From JBBDLF01 sp040879025 (GTDB lineage: Bacteria > Pseudomonadota > Gammaproteobacteria > Pseudomonadales > Pseudohongiellaceae), in the NCBI GenBank assembly GCA_040879025.1, contig JBBDLF010000016.1, positions 1 through 29,097 on the forward strand: DNA of 29,097 nucleotides, given 5' to 3'. The stretch's first letter is position 1. Every line of letters starts with the position of its first letter. Shown here piece by piece: positions 1-8,777 of the stretch. A program made the translations under genes and the position numbers. The notes beneath the pieces were generated by a model. That model saw only the letters and a list, made by a program, of their open reading frames with translations, did not search any database and was not told the DNA's origin.

Positions 1-11
1 GGACGGGGTCA

Positions 12-50
12 GGGGTCAGTGGAGAATGAGAATCATTAGCCACTGACCCT
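12..50. repeat. REP-like 39-nt palindrome, copy 1
   Basis: Inverted repeat with left arm GGGGTCAGTGG and right arm CCACTGACCCT around the centre AATGAGAATCATT. The arms carry one or two mismatches compared with the best copy at 10788-10826. It starts 17 nt beyond the prpD stop codon, so a prpD transcript would end in this hairpin. It belongs to the family that surrounds the transposase at 12200-12925. Confidence 0.85.
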
Positions 51-67
51 CAAGCGGTGGGTGGGGG

Positions 68-1516
68 TTAGATTACCAGGAGGTCCATGAACTCGTTGAC
101 GGGGGTGTTTTCCAGGGCGGGCTGGTTTTCGCAGAGGGCGAATATTTTGGCGCAGCGGGAGGCGGGGAAGCGGGTGGCGAGGTTGGCGCGGAACTTTGAT
201 TCCAGCAGCGGTATGCCTTCCTGGCGTCGGCGGCGATGCCCAACCGGATATTCAATCTCCACTTTCTCGGTGTGGCTGCCGTCTTTAAAGAACACTTGCA
301 GGGAGTTGGCAATGGAGCGTTTGTCAGGCTCATGGTATTCGCGGCTGTAGCGCGGCTCCTCGACAATCTCCATCTTACCGCGCAGTTGGTCGATCAGCGG
401 ATGAGAATTATGGAAGCTGTCTTCATAATGTTCCGCCACCAGATTGCCAAAAATCAACGGCACCGCGGTCATGTATTGCAGGCAGTGATCCCTGTCAGCC
501 GGGTTGTTCAACGGCCCTTCCTTACTGATGATCCGAATCGCCGACTCGTGGGTATGAATCACGATGCGCTCGATATCAAACAGGCGATCCTTCACCTCGG
601 GGTGAAGTCGCACCGCCGCTTCGGCAGCCGTCTGGGAATGAAATTCAGCAGGAAAGGATATCTTGAACAGAATATTTTCCATCACGTAGCTGTCATACCC
701 CTGAGGAAACTTGAACGGTTTCCCCTTGAAGGAGACATCGTAAAATCCCCAGTTCGGCGCCGTCAGTACACTCGGATAACCGATCTCACCGCGCAACGTC
801 AGGTCCGCCAGACGTACCGCCCGCGAAGTGGCATCGCCGGCCGCCCATGATTTGCGCGGACCCGCATTGGGCGCATGGCGGTAGGTGCGCAGGCTGGAAC
901 CATCCAGCCAGGCCTGGGAAAGGGCGTCAATAATCTGTTCCCGTGTACCCCCCATCAGCTGGGTCGCCAGCGCGGTGGACGCTACCCTCACCAGCAACAC
1001 ATGACACAGCCCCACCCGGTTAAAACTGTTCTCCAGCGCCAGCACACCCTGAATTTCGTGTGCCTTGATCATCGCCGTAAGCACATCCTTCATCACCAGC
1101 GGTGGTTTACCGGCGGCGATGTTTTTCAGCGACAGGTAATCCGCCACGGCCAATATCGCCCCCAGATTGTCAGAAGGGTGGCCCCATTCCGCGGCCAGCC
1201 AGGTATCATTGAAATCCAGCCAGCGAATGATACAGCCAATGTCCCAGGCCGCCTTTACCGGATCAAGCCGGAAGCGCGTACCCGGCACCCGGGCCCCGTT
1301 GGGCACTACTGTGCCTTCCACCAGGGGACCGAGCAGCTTGGTGCATTCGGGAAAGCGCAGTGCCAGGAAGCCGCAGCCCAGGGTATCCATCAAACAGAGG
1401 CGGGCGGTGTGATAGGCCTCGTGAGAATCCACATTAAAATTAACGACATAATCAGCGATATCGACCAACACCTGGTCCGGCTTCGGGCGCAGGTTCGTTT
1501 CTACGTTACTACTCAT
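68..1516 (-). CDS. prpD: 2-methylcitrate dehydratase, MmgE/PrpD family
   Basis: Cytosolic enzyme of the methylcitrate cycle that dehydrates 2-methylcitrate on the way to 2-methylisocitrate during propionyl-CoA breakdown. At 482 residues it has the full length expected for bacterial PrpD. It shows the family's helical N-terminal half with the segment RWLDFNDTWLAAEWGHPSDN (residues 98-117), a later SFPAEFHSQTAAEA block, and a C-terminal PVGHRRRRQEGIPLLESKF segment. The ATG at 1516 is preceded by a GGAAAG-type ribosome site about 8 nt upstream. It is the last gene of gntR-prpB-prpC-prpD, 76 nt after prpC. No acnD/prpF alternative is present, so this is the iron-independent PrpD version of the pathway. 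Function is assigned by family resemblance plus operon context, and the two agree. Confidence 0.95.
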   Translation of the reverse strand: MSSNVETNLRPKPDQVLVDIADYVVNFNVDSHEAYHTARLCLMDTLGCGFLALRFPECTKLLGPLVEGTVVPNGARVPGTRFRLDPVKAAWDIGCIIRWLDFNDTWLAAEWGHPSDNLGAILAVADYLSLKNIAAGKPPLVMKDVLTAMIKAHEIQGVLALENSFNRVGLCHVLLVRVASTALATQLMGGTREQIIDALSQAWLDGSSLRTYRHAPNAGPRKSWAAGDATSRAVRLADLTLRGEIGYPSVLTAPNWGFYDVSFKGKPFKFPQGYDSYVMENILFKISFPAEFHSQTAAEAAVRLHPEVKDRLFDIERIVIHTHESAIRIISKEGPLNNPADRDHCLQYMTAVPLIFGNLVAEHYEDSFHNSHPLIDQLRGKMEIVEEPRYSREYHEPDKRSIANSLQVFFKDGSHTEKVEIEYPVGHRRRRQEGIPLLESKFRANLATRFPASRCAKIFALCENQPALENTPVNEFMDLLVI

Positions 1517-1592
1517 CAGTTTTTTCTTTCCTTATTTTTCAGGAAGATGCATTTGTTTATTAATCTTGTTTATCTACAATGGTTTCCGGTTT

Positions 1593-2717
1593 TCACCTCT
1601 TGCCCATCTCTGTCCACTCGGCTGACTCCGGTCCGACATATTCGGCGGACGGCCGGATGATCCGGTTATTCTCCCGCTGTTCCTTTACATGAGCGGCCCA
1701 GCCGGTTAACCGGGACATCACAAAGATCGGCGTGAACAGTTTGGTGGGAATGCCCATGAAGTGGTACGCCGAGGCATGGAAAAAGTCGGCGTTGCAAAAC
1801 AGTTTCTTCTCACGCCACATCACCTCCTCACACCGCACCGACACCGGGTACAACACCTTGTCACCCACATGATCGGCGAGCTTTTCCGCCCACTGCTTGA
1901 TAATCGCGTTGCGGGGGTCCGACTCGCTGTAAACGGCGTGGCCAAAGCCCATGATCTTCTCCTTGCGCTGCAGCATGCCCAGAATTTCACGTTCCGCTTC
2001 GTCCGGGCTGTCCCACTGGGCAGTCATGTCCATCGCCGCCTCATTGGCGCCGCCATGCAACGGCCCGCGCAGCGACCCGATGGCGGCGGTCACGCAGGAA
2101 TGCATGTCTGACAAGGTGGAAGCGCAAACCCGCGCGGTGAAGGTGGACGCATTGAATTCGTGTTCGGCGTAGAGAATCAGCGATACATTCATCACCTGGC
2201 GGAACAACTCATCGGGCTGCTTGCCGCTGAGCATATGTAGAAAATGTCCGCCGACGCTGTCGTCGTCCAGCGCGGTGTCGATGCGCTTGTTGTGGTGGCT
2301 GAATTGATACCAGTAACAGATGATGGAAGGGAAGGCCGCCAGCAAGCGGTCGATCACATCGTCCTGCTGCGAAAAGTCGGTTTCTGTCTCCAGGTTACCA
2401 AGCATGGAGCACCCGGTTCGCATGACATCCATGGGATGGGCGCTGGCGGGTATGCGCTCCAAAACCTCTTTTAGTTCTTTAGGTAAATCTCGTAAAGATA
2501 TGATTTTACTATTGTATTCATTCATCTCTTTTCGCGTGGGCAAATGGCCGCGCAGCAGCAGAAAAGCCACCTCTTCAAAGCGCGCCTTCTCCGCCAGCAC
2601 CTTGATATCGTGGCCGCGATAGGTGAGTCCGCTGCCGATTTGGCCCACGGTACACAGCGCCGTCTGCCCCGCTACCTGACCGCGAAGGCCGGCGCCACCC
2701 AGTTTTTTTTCAGCCAT
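1593..2717 (-). CDS. prpC: 2-methylcitrate synthase
   Basis: Condenses propionyl-CoA with oxaloacetate to 2-methylcitrate, the first committed step of the methylcitrate cycle. The 374-residue protein has the citrate-synthase fold signatures: GLTYRGHDI near the N-terminus, SLRGPLHGGANEAA carrying one catalytic histidine, and MGFGHAVY carrying the second. The short length and lack of an N-terminal extension fit the methylcitrate/type I small citrate synthase group rather than hexameric GltA. The neighbours prpB and prpD settle the choice. ATG at 2717 follows AGGGAG at a 7-8 nt distance. The upstream spacer contains an assembly gap, so the true prpB-prpC distance is uncertain. Confidence 0.95.
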   Translation of the reverse strand: MAEKKLGGAGLRGQVAGQTALCTVGQIGSGLTYRGHDIKVLAEKARFEEVAFLLLRGHLPTRKEMNEYNSKIISLRDLPKELKEVLERIPASAHPMDVMRTGCSMLGNLETETDFSQQDDVIDRLLAAFPSIICYWYQFSHHNKRIDTALDDDSVGGHFLHMLSGKQPDELFRQVMNVSLILYAEHEFNASTFTARVCASTLSDMHSCVTAAIGSLRGPLHGGANEAAMDMTAQWDSPDEAEREILGMLQRKEKIMGFGHAVYSESDPRNAIIKQWAEKLADHVGDKVLYPVSVRCEEVMWREKKLFCNADFFHASAYHFMGIPTKLFTPIFVMSRLTGWAAHVKEQRENNRIIRPSAEYVGPESAEWTEMGKR

Positions 2718-2735
2718 ATAATGTCTCCCTCTTCA

Positions 2736-2771
2736 GGGGGTGGGGGGGGGGGGGGGGGGTGNNNNNNNNNN
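2736..2771. other. Poly-G tract and assembly gap
   Basis: Five G, a T and 18 consecutive G (2742-2759) run into TG and then 10 N (2762-2771). The N run marks an unresolved junction. The sequence immediately right of it is the right part of a palindromic repeat whose left arm (GGGGTCAG) is missing, so the unresolved piece probably includes that arm. The homopolymer may be a sequencing artefact at the gap edge. Confidence 0.95.
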
Positions 2772-2802
2772 TGGCGAATGAGAATCATTCGCCACCGACC
2801 CC
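2772..2802. repeat. REP-like palindrome, copy 2 (left arm lost in gap)
   Basis: TGGCGAATGA, a GAA centre, then TCATTCGCCA followed by CCGACCCC. It overlaps the 3' end of prpB: on the minus strand the repeat encodes the last residues GVGGE and the TGA stop (2785-2787). Confidence 0.9.
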
Positions 2803-3669
2803 GAACAGTTGGTCCAGTTTTTGTTCGTAGGCATGGTAACCCAGGATCTCGTACAGTTCCTGGCGGGTTTGCATTTTATCCAGCACCGCTTTCTGGTCGC
2901 CGTCAGTGGCGATAGCTTGGTAAACCTGCTGCGCGGCCGTGCTCATGGCGCGAAATGCGCTGAGCGGATACAACACCATTGCCACGCCAACTCCCGCCAG
3001 CTCCGCGCGGTTGAACAGGGGAGTGGTGCCGAATTCGGTGATATTGGCCAATATTGGCACACCCACCTGGCGGGCGAAGCTTTCGTATTGCGCCAATTCC
3101 GTCATCGCCTCGGGAAATATCGCGTCCGCGCCGGCCTCCACGCAAGCCAGCACGCGCTCCATCGCCGAGTCCATGCCTTCCACCGCCAGCGCGTCGGTGC
3201 GGGCCATGATAAGGAAATTCGAGTCGGCACGGGCGTCCACCGCGGCCTTGATGCGGTCCACCATCTCGTCACGGCTGACAATTGCCTTGTTGGGCCGGTG
3301 TCCGCAACGCTTCTGCGCCACCTGGTCCTCGATGTGCACGGCCGCGGCACCGGCGCGTTCCATGCCCCGGATGGTGCGGGCAATATTGAACGCGCCACCC
3401 CACCCGGTATCAATATCGACCAGCAGCGGCAGTTCGCTGGCCCCGGTGACGCGAGACACATCGGCGAGCACGTCATTCAGACTGGTGATGCCCAGATCCG
3501 GCAGCCCGAAGGACGCATTGGCAACGCCCGCGCCAGATAAATAAATAGCCTTATGGCCGGCATTTTCGGCCAACATCGCCGAATAGGCATTGATCGTGCC
3601 GACAACCGACAGCGGGGAGTTCTGATCCAGCGCTTGGCGAAAGCGAGTGCCGGGGGAGGTGGGGGGCAT
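2785..3669 (-). CDS. prpB: 2-methylisocitrate lyase
   Basis: Cleaves 2-methylisocitrate to pyruvate and succinate, the last step of the methylcitrate cycle, in the cytosol. The 294-residue protein belongs to the isocitrate lyase/PEP mutase superfamily. The active-site loop EDQVAQKRCGHRPNK carries the nucleophilic cysteine in the KRCGH signature, and DIDTGWGG supplies metal-binding acidic residues. Start ATG at 3669 is well supported by AGGAG 7 nt upstream. It lies 63 nt after the regulator gene on the same strand and directly before prpC. The final codons (GVGGE and stop) come from a palindromic repeat, so the native C-terminus may once have been different. Confidence 0.95.
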   Translation of the reverse strand: MPPTSPGTRFRQALDQNSPLSVVGTINAYSAMLAENAGHKAIYLSGAGVANASFGLPDLGITSLNDVLADVSRVTGASELPLLVDIDTGWGGAFNIARTIRGMERAGAAAVHIEDQVAQKRCGHRPNKAIVSRDEMVDRIKAAVDARADSNFLIMARTDALAVEGMDSAMERVLACVEAGADAIFPEAMTELAQYESFARQVGVPILANITEFGTTPLFNRAELAGVGVAMVLYPLSAFRAMSTAAQQVYQAIATDGDQKAVLDKMQTRQELYEILGYHAYEQKLDQLFGVGGE

Positions 3670-3732
3670 GGGTTACTCCTGTGGTTGATTGAGATGGGTC
3701 AGGGTCTTGCGGTTAAGGTTATCCCCGCAACA

Positions 3733-4437
3733 TCATTCCGGATTTATTTGTCGAATCAATGCCTTACGCGCATTGGCGATATGTCGTTTCATCAGCAGTT
3801 CCGCCAGCTCGCCATCGTGATTGGCAATCGCGTCGACAATTCGGTGGTGTTCCTCAAAGGCCTGGGCCGGGCGCGAAGGTTCGCTGCTGGCCTGACTGCG
3901 ATACAACCTCATCAACTGGTAAAGTTCCTCGCATAACAGTTTGAACAGGCGCGTATTTCCGCTCAGGCGCACCACCTGGTAGTGGAAGTCCCAGTCGCCT
4001 TCTTCCTGGTAGTATGCTTGCCAATTGTGTTGTTTAATTTGTTCTTCATGTTTCGCCAATAAGGCTCTGAGATCATTACAGTTATCATTTGTCGCACGCT
4101 CGGCGGCGAGGCGGCAGGCCAGCCCTTCGAGCGATTCGCGTATCTCGTAAATCTCAAGCGCCTGGGCAAGGTCCAGGGTAATTACCCGCGCTCCGGTGTT
4201 GGCCCGGATCTCCACCAGTTTGCATCCTTCCAGGCGTCGAATTGCCTCCCGTAGCGGACCGCGGCTGACACCATGCTGTTTGCTGAGCTGGGGTTCGTTC
4301 ACTTTGCTGCCCGGAGGCAGCTCGCCCTTGATGATAGCGGTGCGCAACAGACTGAAAACGTCGTCAGCGAGGGTGGAAGGACGGGAGATCTCTGATTTCG
4401 AAACGGAATCGGTCAAGGCGCGCCTAAATGTCAACAT
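3733..4437 (-). CDS. GntR-family regulator with FCD domain, likely prp operon regulator
   Basis: DNA-binding transcription factor of the FadR/FCD subgroup of the GntR family. The N-terminal winged helix (roughly residues 20-85) contains STLADDVFSLLRTAIIKGELPPGSKVNE and SRGPLREAIRRLE, the hallmark GntR block. The C-terminal FCD part has EIRESLEGLACRLAAERA, then DWDFHYQVVRLSGN and EEHHRIVDAIANHD, whose Asp and His residues usually bind a metal and a carboxylate effector. It is the first gene of the prpBCD operon and probably senses a methylcitrate-cycle intermediate. I chose ATG 4437 because residues before it look non-conserved; a GTG at 4476 would add 13 residues. Regulation by methylcitrate is inferred from position only. 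Confidence 0.88.
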   Translation of the reverse strand: MLTFRRALTDSVSKSEISRPSTLADDVFSLLRTAIIKGELPPGSKVNEPQLSKQHGVSRGPLREAIRRLEGCKLVEIRANTGARVITLDLAQALEIYEIRESLEGLACRLAAERATNDNCNDLRALLAKHEEQIKQHNWQAYYQEEGDWDFHYQVVRLSGNTRLFKLLCEELYQLMRLYRSQASSEPSRPAQAFEEHHRIVDAIANHDGELAELLMKRHIANARKALIRQINPE

Positions 4438-4467
4438 AAAATCAAGAAAGAGGCCTATCCTAGCGCG

Positions 4468-4497
4468 AATAAGCACAAATTACAACGTTTATGTCAA
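4468..4497 (-). promoter_or_regulatory. Candidate promoter of gntR-prpBCD
   Basis: On the minus strand a perfect -35 TTGACA (4497-4492) is followed after 18 nt by a weak -10 CTTATT. The 9-mer ATGTCAACA, which covers the -35, recurs 63 nt away at 4428-4436 across the ATG start codon. Such paired sites would suit autoregulation by the GntR protein. The -10 is poor and no transcript evidence exists. Confidence 0.4.
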
Positions 4498-4503
4498 CAA
4501 TGC

Positions 4504-4577
4504 CGGGGTCAGTGGCGAATGAGTCTCATTTCCGTGGGGGAGCATACCGGGGTCAGTGGCGAATAAGTCTCATTTCG
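4504..4577. repeat. Two tandem degenerate REP-like units, copies 3 and 4
   Basis: CGGGGTCAGTGGCGAATGAG at 4504 and a near-identical CGGGGTCAGTGGCGAATAAG at 4548 lie 44 nt apart in direct orientation. Each has the left arm and a small inner palindrome (AATGAGTCTCATT in the first) but lacks the long right arm. They sit between the prp operon promoter region and the 3' end of the EAL gene (stop at 4586). Confidence 0.85.
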
Positions 4578-4585
4578 TTTGGTGC

Positions 4586-7500
4586 TCAGGGCGTCCCCGC
4601 CACAAGCGACTTCTTTTCGTACTGCTTGATCCAATCGGGAAGTTCCTTGGCCGGGACGGGTTTGCTGAAGAAATAGCCCTGGCCCTGGTCGCAACGGTAA
4701 TCGGTGAGAATATCCAGTGCCTTGCGGTCTTCAACGCCTTCGGCGGTCACGGCGATACCGAGGTTGTGAGCAAGTTCTATGGCAGACCTGATGATTGCAT
4801 TGTGGTTTAGCAATATCCATAGTAAAAGACTTATCGATTTTCAGTTGCGTGATCGGCAAATCCTTAAGGTAGGTCAGTGACGATTGTCCTATGCCGAAGT
4901 CATCCAGAGAAAACTGGATGCCGCGATTATGCAGTTCCTGCATAACACTTTTCGCATGGAGAGGGTCCGCCATAATGGCCGTTTCCGTAATCTCCAGGGA
5001 CAGTTTCTCCAACGGAAAACCCTGTGCTTCGATCGCGTTCACCACGTCCTCAACCAGAGTAGGATTTTGCAGGTTCCTCACTGATAAGTTTATCGACAGG
5101 TTCAAATCCATCCCGGTGGCGTGCCAGGCGCTTACCTGTTCCATCGCGTTTTTCAGCACCCAGACAGTCAGTGGATTGATTAGTTCGGTCTGTTCCGCTG
5201 AGGGTATAAATTGATCTGGAAAGATCAGCCCGCGATCAGGGTGCTGCCATCGGATCAAGGCTTCAACACCGGAGCAACGGCCATCGCTCAATTCAATCTG
5301 AGGCTGGTAATGAAGCAAAAGCTGATTGTCTTGTATCGCCTCGCGAAGTTGTCCGATCAACGCCAGGTTTCGTGAATCGTAATAATCAATTTCTTCTGAA
5401 TAGAACAAATGTGGCTTAAACGATAGTCTGGCCTGGCGCATCGCCACGTCCGCGTGTTGCAACAGGGTGTCAGCGCTTTCACCGTGATCGGGATACAGCA
5501 CAATACCCATGGTTACCTCCACATTCACCGGAATCTCATGAATCAGAAAGCCGCCTCTCAGGGTAAGCTTTATCTTGTTTATCACACGTGTAATATGGGA
5601 TTTGTCGGCGATTCTCGGCAACAGCACAGCAAAGTAATCACCGCCAAGACATGCAACAATGTCAGTTTCCCAAACCGCTCTGCGCAAGCGTCCGGCTACC
5701 AACTTTAGCATGATGTCACCATTATGGTGGCCCAGTGAGTCGTTGACATCACGAAAATTGTTGATATTAACCAGAACCAGAGCAAACGGCGCGCGCTCTT
5801 TCTGATTGTCCAGCACTACCTGATGCAAACGACTGTGCAGCGCGGTTCGGTTAATCAGGCCGGTAACCGGATCGTTATAAGCCAAAAAATTGAGCCTGAC
5901 CTCATTGTCTATGTACTGCATCGCAAACGAAATGTCCGACGCCAGGCTATCCAACAGCAGGATTTCCTGCTCGTCAAAAAAATCCACTTCCTGAGCATAC
6001 AACACTATCAAACCAACTGCTTCTCCACGCAATTTCAGCTTGAAGGCCGCCGCTGAATGGCAGTCGGCCTCGATCGCCTCATTGGTCAGTGGAATCAAAG
6101 ACTCCTTTTTGCTCTGTCTCTGCAGTCGATTGACAACCAACGGACCATTGTGTGTCATTGCTTTTTCTATCAAGGCCTTTTCAGACTTTTTCTCAAGTTC
6201 GTTACCGATGGCCGCAACATTTTCATGCAGGTCGTCATGGCTGCTGGAAACTATTTGTGAATTCCCAACACCCCCGTCAAAAATCCCGATCCAGGCGATA
6301 CGAAATTTTCCCTGTTTGACGGCAACATCACAAGCTATTTGGAATAACCGGTCTCGTTGATGCACATGCACAATGGCATTATTTATTCCGCTAAGTACCG
6401 CGTGAATGCGGTTCAGTCTCCGAATACTGTCCTGCTGTTGATGACGCTCCAAAAACTGGCCTATCTGGTTAGCCACAGAGCAAAGCACAGCAAGTGTCTC
6501 GTCGTCTTGGACTAAAATGTCTTCATTCAGAAGCGCCAGTATTCCCATCACTTCGCCGCGCAGAAGAATGGGAATAAACACGCCCGCACGCAAGTCATTC
6601 TCGAGGTACGTTGACTTGAGATTGTCCCGAATCTTGTCGTAAAACTCTTTTTCCGTGCAATCCTCAATCCACAACGGTTTGCGAGATTCATGGACCTGAC
6701 TCAATATGCCGGCCCCAAAGGTATACGAAGTTTCACGGGATGATTTGCGAAACTTCGGCCTCGCCTTCGCATCGGTAAACCATGCGTCCAGGCAACGGTA
6801 GGTTTCCGTTTCAGTGTTCACCACCCACAGCCGGCTGCCGGCAAAACCGAACTTTTCCGTCAACAGGCGAAGCAGGTTGGGAACCGCCGTCTCGAAGCTG
6901 GTAGTGCCCGCGAGAATCTGGGCGGTGTCATATTGCGAACCCAAATACAATTGGGCTCGTCTGCGCGAATGGACCTCTTGCTCAAGCATCGTGGCGTGCT
7001 GGTGCAATTTCATATACAAACTGCCATTTTCGTAGGTTCTGCCGGTTTGGGCGGCAAGAATGGATAGCAGCAACTCATCTTCGTCAACAAACGCATCAGA
7101 GTTTTTTGACTTGGTGACACATAACCAGCCGTAATTCTGCGTAAGTGAAGTTAGTGGAACCGCGATCATGGAAGCAATTTGAGGGTAACCTTCAGGCAGT
7201 CCCGTGGTTGCATCTGGATCCACCGAATCGAGACGCCTCGTGCGGTTCTCGGTGAAGACATCCCCGACAATGCCTTGATCAATTTGAGGATTTCGCAATG
7301 CATCCTTGATGCCGCTGTGACAGAAGTTCAATCCCGGCCCATCGCCTCTCTCCTTTGCGACCAAAGCCGCGTGATCAGCACCGACCAGTTCCCGGGCCCC
7401 GTGGCAGACTATTGCGAGCAGTTGGTGAGGATCACGTTGCGATGCCAACTGCAAGTTCAGTTCAATCAATGCCGCCAAACGCTGATTGCTGGCGTACAAT

Positions 7501-7958
7501 TCATCAGTTTTTGCTGCGAGCTTGTCAGTTACCAATCTCAGATGCCGCGTATTGTATTGCCCGGTCTGATCTCGATTTGAAGCGGAAGGCGATTCTGTCA
7601 TCGCTTTTTCCAGTTTTTGCAGAATTACTTCAGGCTCACAGGGCTTGGCGAGAACGTGAAATACGCCAGCCGCCTGGGCCAGTTCCAAAGCCTCACGGTC
7701 AAGAAAATGGGCCGTAAAAAATACAATGGTGGTGTCGGCAAGTTCTGGAGTGCTGCGTATTTGACGCGCAAATTCATAACCGTCAATCTTTGGCATTAGT
7801 ACATCGCAAATGACCAGGTCGGGTCGGTGTGACCAAACCTGCTCAAGCGCCTCTTCGCCATTTATTGCTTCAAACGTTTGAAAACCTTTATAGCCCAGTA
7901 ACTCCACCAGGTATTGGCGATTGGCAATATTGTCATCAACGACCAGTATGGTTTTCAT
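4586..7958 (-). pseudogene. REC-GAF-GAF-GAF-GGDEF-EAL response regulator, frameshifted in EAL
   Basis: Cyclic-di-GMP output protein. Residues 1-120 are a receiver with phospho-acceptor Asp52 (ICDVLMP) and a KP motif. Three GAF-like segments follow (about 165-310, 350-515, 525-690), then GGDEF (about 700-860) and EAL. The GGDEF signature reads LGGDYF, so cyclase activity is doubtful. The EAL half keeps EALIR (about 899), LEITE, DDFG (about 1019) and LKIDKS. The frame is then lost at about 4812: the continuing frame gives nonsense for about 30 residues, while the shifted frame ending at 4586 gives NHNAIIRSAIELAHNLG, TAEGVE and GQGYFFSKP, the rest of a normal EAL domain. Removing one T from ATATTGCT on the coding strand restores MDMLNHNAII and a protein of about 1123 residues. 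It overlaps the upstream gene by 4 nt (ATGA). The frameshift may be genuine or a sequencing error. Confidence 0.85.
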
Positions 7959-8773
7959 TTATTTTTAATATGGTCCGCCTCAAGAAGGCAGGTCTTAATT
8001 TCGCTAAGTAGCTCTTCCGCATCGAGCGGTCTCACTAAGAATCTGATTGCGCCAAGGGCCAACCCGGTGCGGCGTTCTCTTTCGGTAATCGCGGTGGAGG
8101 TAATAAATGCAAAGGGAATTGATTCAAGAACAGGATCATTTTTTACGAATTTGATAAAGTCAAATCCGTCAGCCTCTTGCATAAGCACATCGGACAGAAT
8201 CAGGTCGGGCTTGATATTGTTCATCACTGTTAGTGCCTGTGCCATGCCGCTGGCTGTGACTACGTTATATCCAGAGCCGCCCAGCAAGCTTACTGCAAGG
8301 TCGAGATTCATGCGCAAGTTATCGACCACAAGTATGGTGGCTTCCAGAAACTCAGTCGGCTGAGCCGGCTGGCCGCTGCTTTGTGCCTGCTTGTATGTTG
8401 TGCGCAGCGATTCAGGTAGAAATTTTTCAATTTGCGGAATGAACACAACAGGATCGACAGGTTTAGAAAAATAGCTGTCGAATCCTACCGCCATTGCGCG
8501 TTCGCGGTCGCCTGTCATCGCGAGCGCCGTCACAGCGAGCAGGGGAATATTTTTAAGCTTCTCATCGGACTTGAGTGCTTGTGCGACCTGGTATCCGTCC
8601 AATCCGCGCATCTGAATGTCGCAGATAATCAGATCTGGCAGTTGCGATGCGGCAACAGCAACTCCCAATTCACCATCGGTTGCATTAATTACGGTATGCC
8701 CATGACGTTCCAGAAGATAAGTCATCAGTTCCATATTTACCGGGCTGTCTTCAATAATCAGAATGCGCGCCAT
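7955..8773 (-). CDS. Tandem two-receiver (REC-REC) response regulator
   Basis: A 272-residue phosphotransfer protein with no output domain. REC1 (residues 1-125) has the acidic pair ED at 8-9, phospho-acceptor Asp52 (IICDIQMRGLDGY), a TALAMT switch region and KP. REC2 (about 150-265) has VVDN, ILSDVLMQEADGF with an Asp acceptor and STA, but the invariant Lys-Pro is Arg-Pro (FLVRPLD) and the usual MP after the acceptor is MQ, so it is probably altered in activity. ATG 8773 is preferred: it opens directly on the first receiver strand (MARILIIEDS) and leaves a 4-nt gap to the kinase gene. An upstream start at 8824 would run inside that gene. It probably relays or modulates signal between the PAS kinase and the GGDEF/EAL protein. 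Confidence 0.9.
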   Translation of the reverse strand: MARILIIEDSPVNMELMTYLLERHGHTVINATDGELGVAVAASQLPDLIICDIQMRGLDGYQVAQALKSDEKLKNIPLLAVTALAMTGDRERAMAVGFDSYFSKPVDPVVFIPQIEKFLPESLRTTYKQAQSSGQPAQPTEFLEATILVVDNLRMNLDLAVSLLGGSGYNVVTASGMAQALTVMNNIKPDLILSDVLMQEADGFDFIKFVKNDPVLESIPFAFITSTAITERERRTGLALGAIRFLVRPLDAEELLSEIKTCLLEADHIKNK

Positions 8774-8777
8774 CGCG

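Noticed and set aside
236..850. Long plus-strand frames over prpD, and similar ones over prpB, ugd and wza
   Set aside because: They are shadows of high-GC coding genes, without family motifs.
874..882. GGCGGTAG as an ops site in prpD (also about 21945 in wzc)
   Set aside because: It lies inside coding sequence of genes, only the 8-mer matches, and it is on the antisense strand for prpD.
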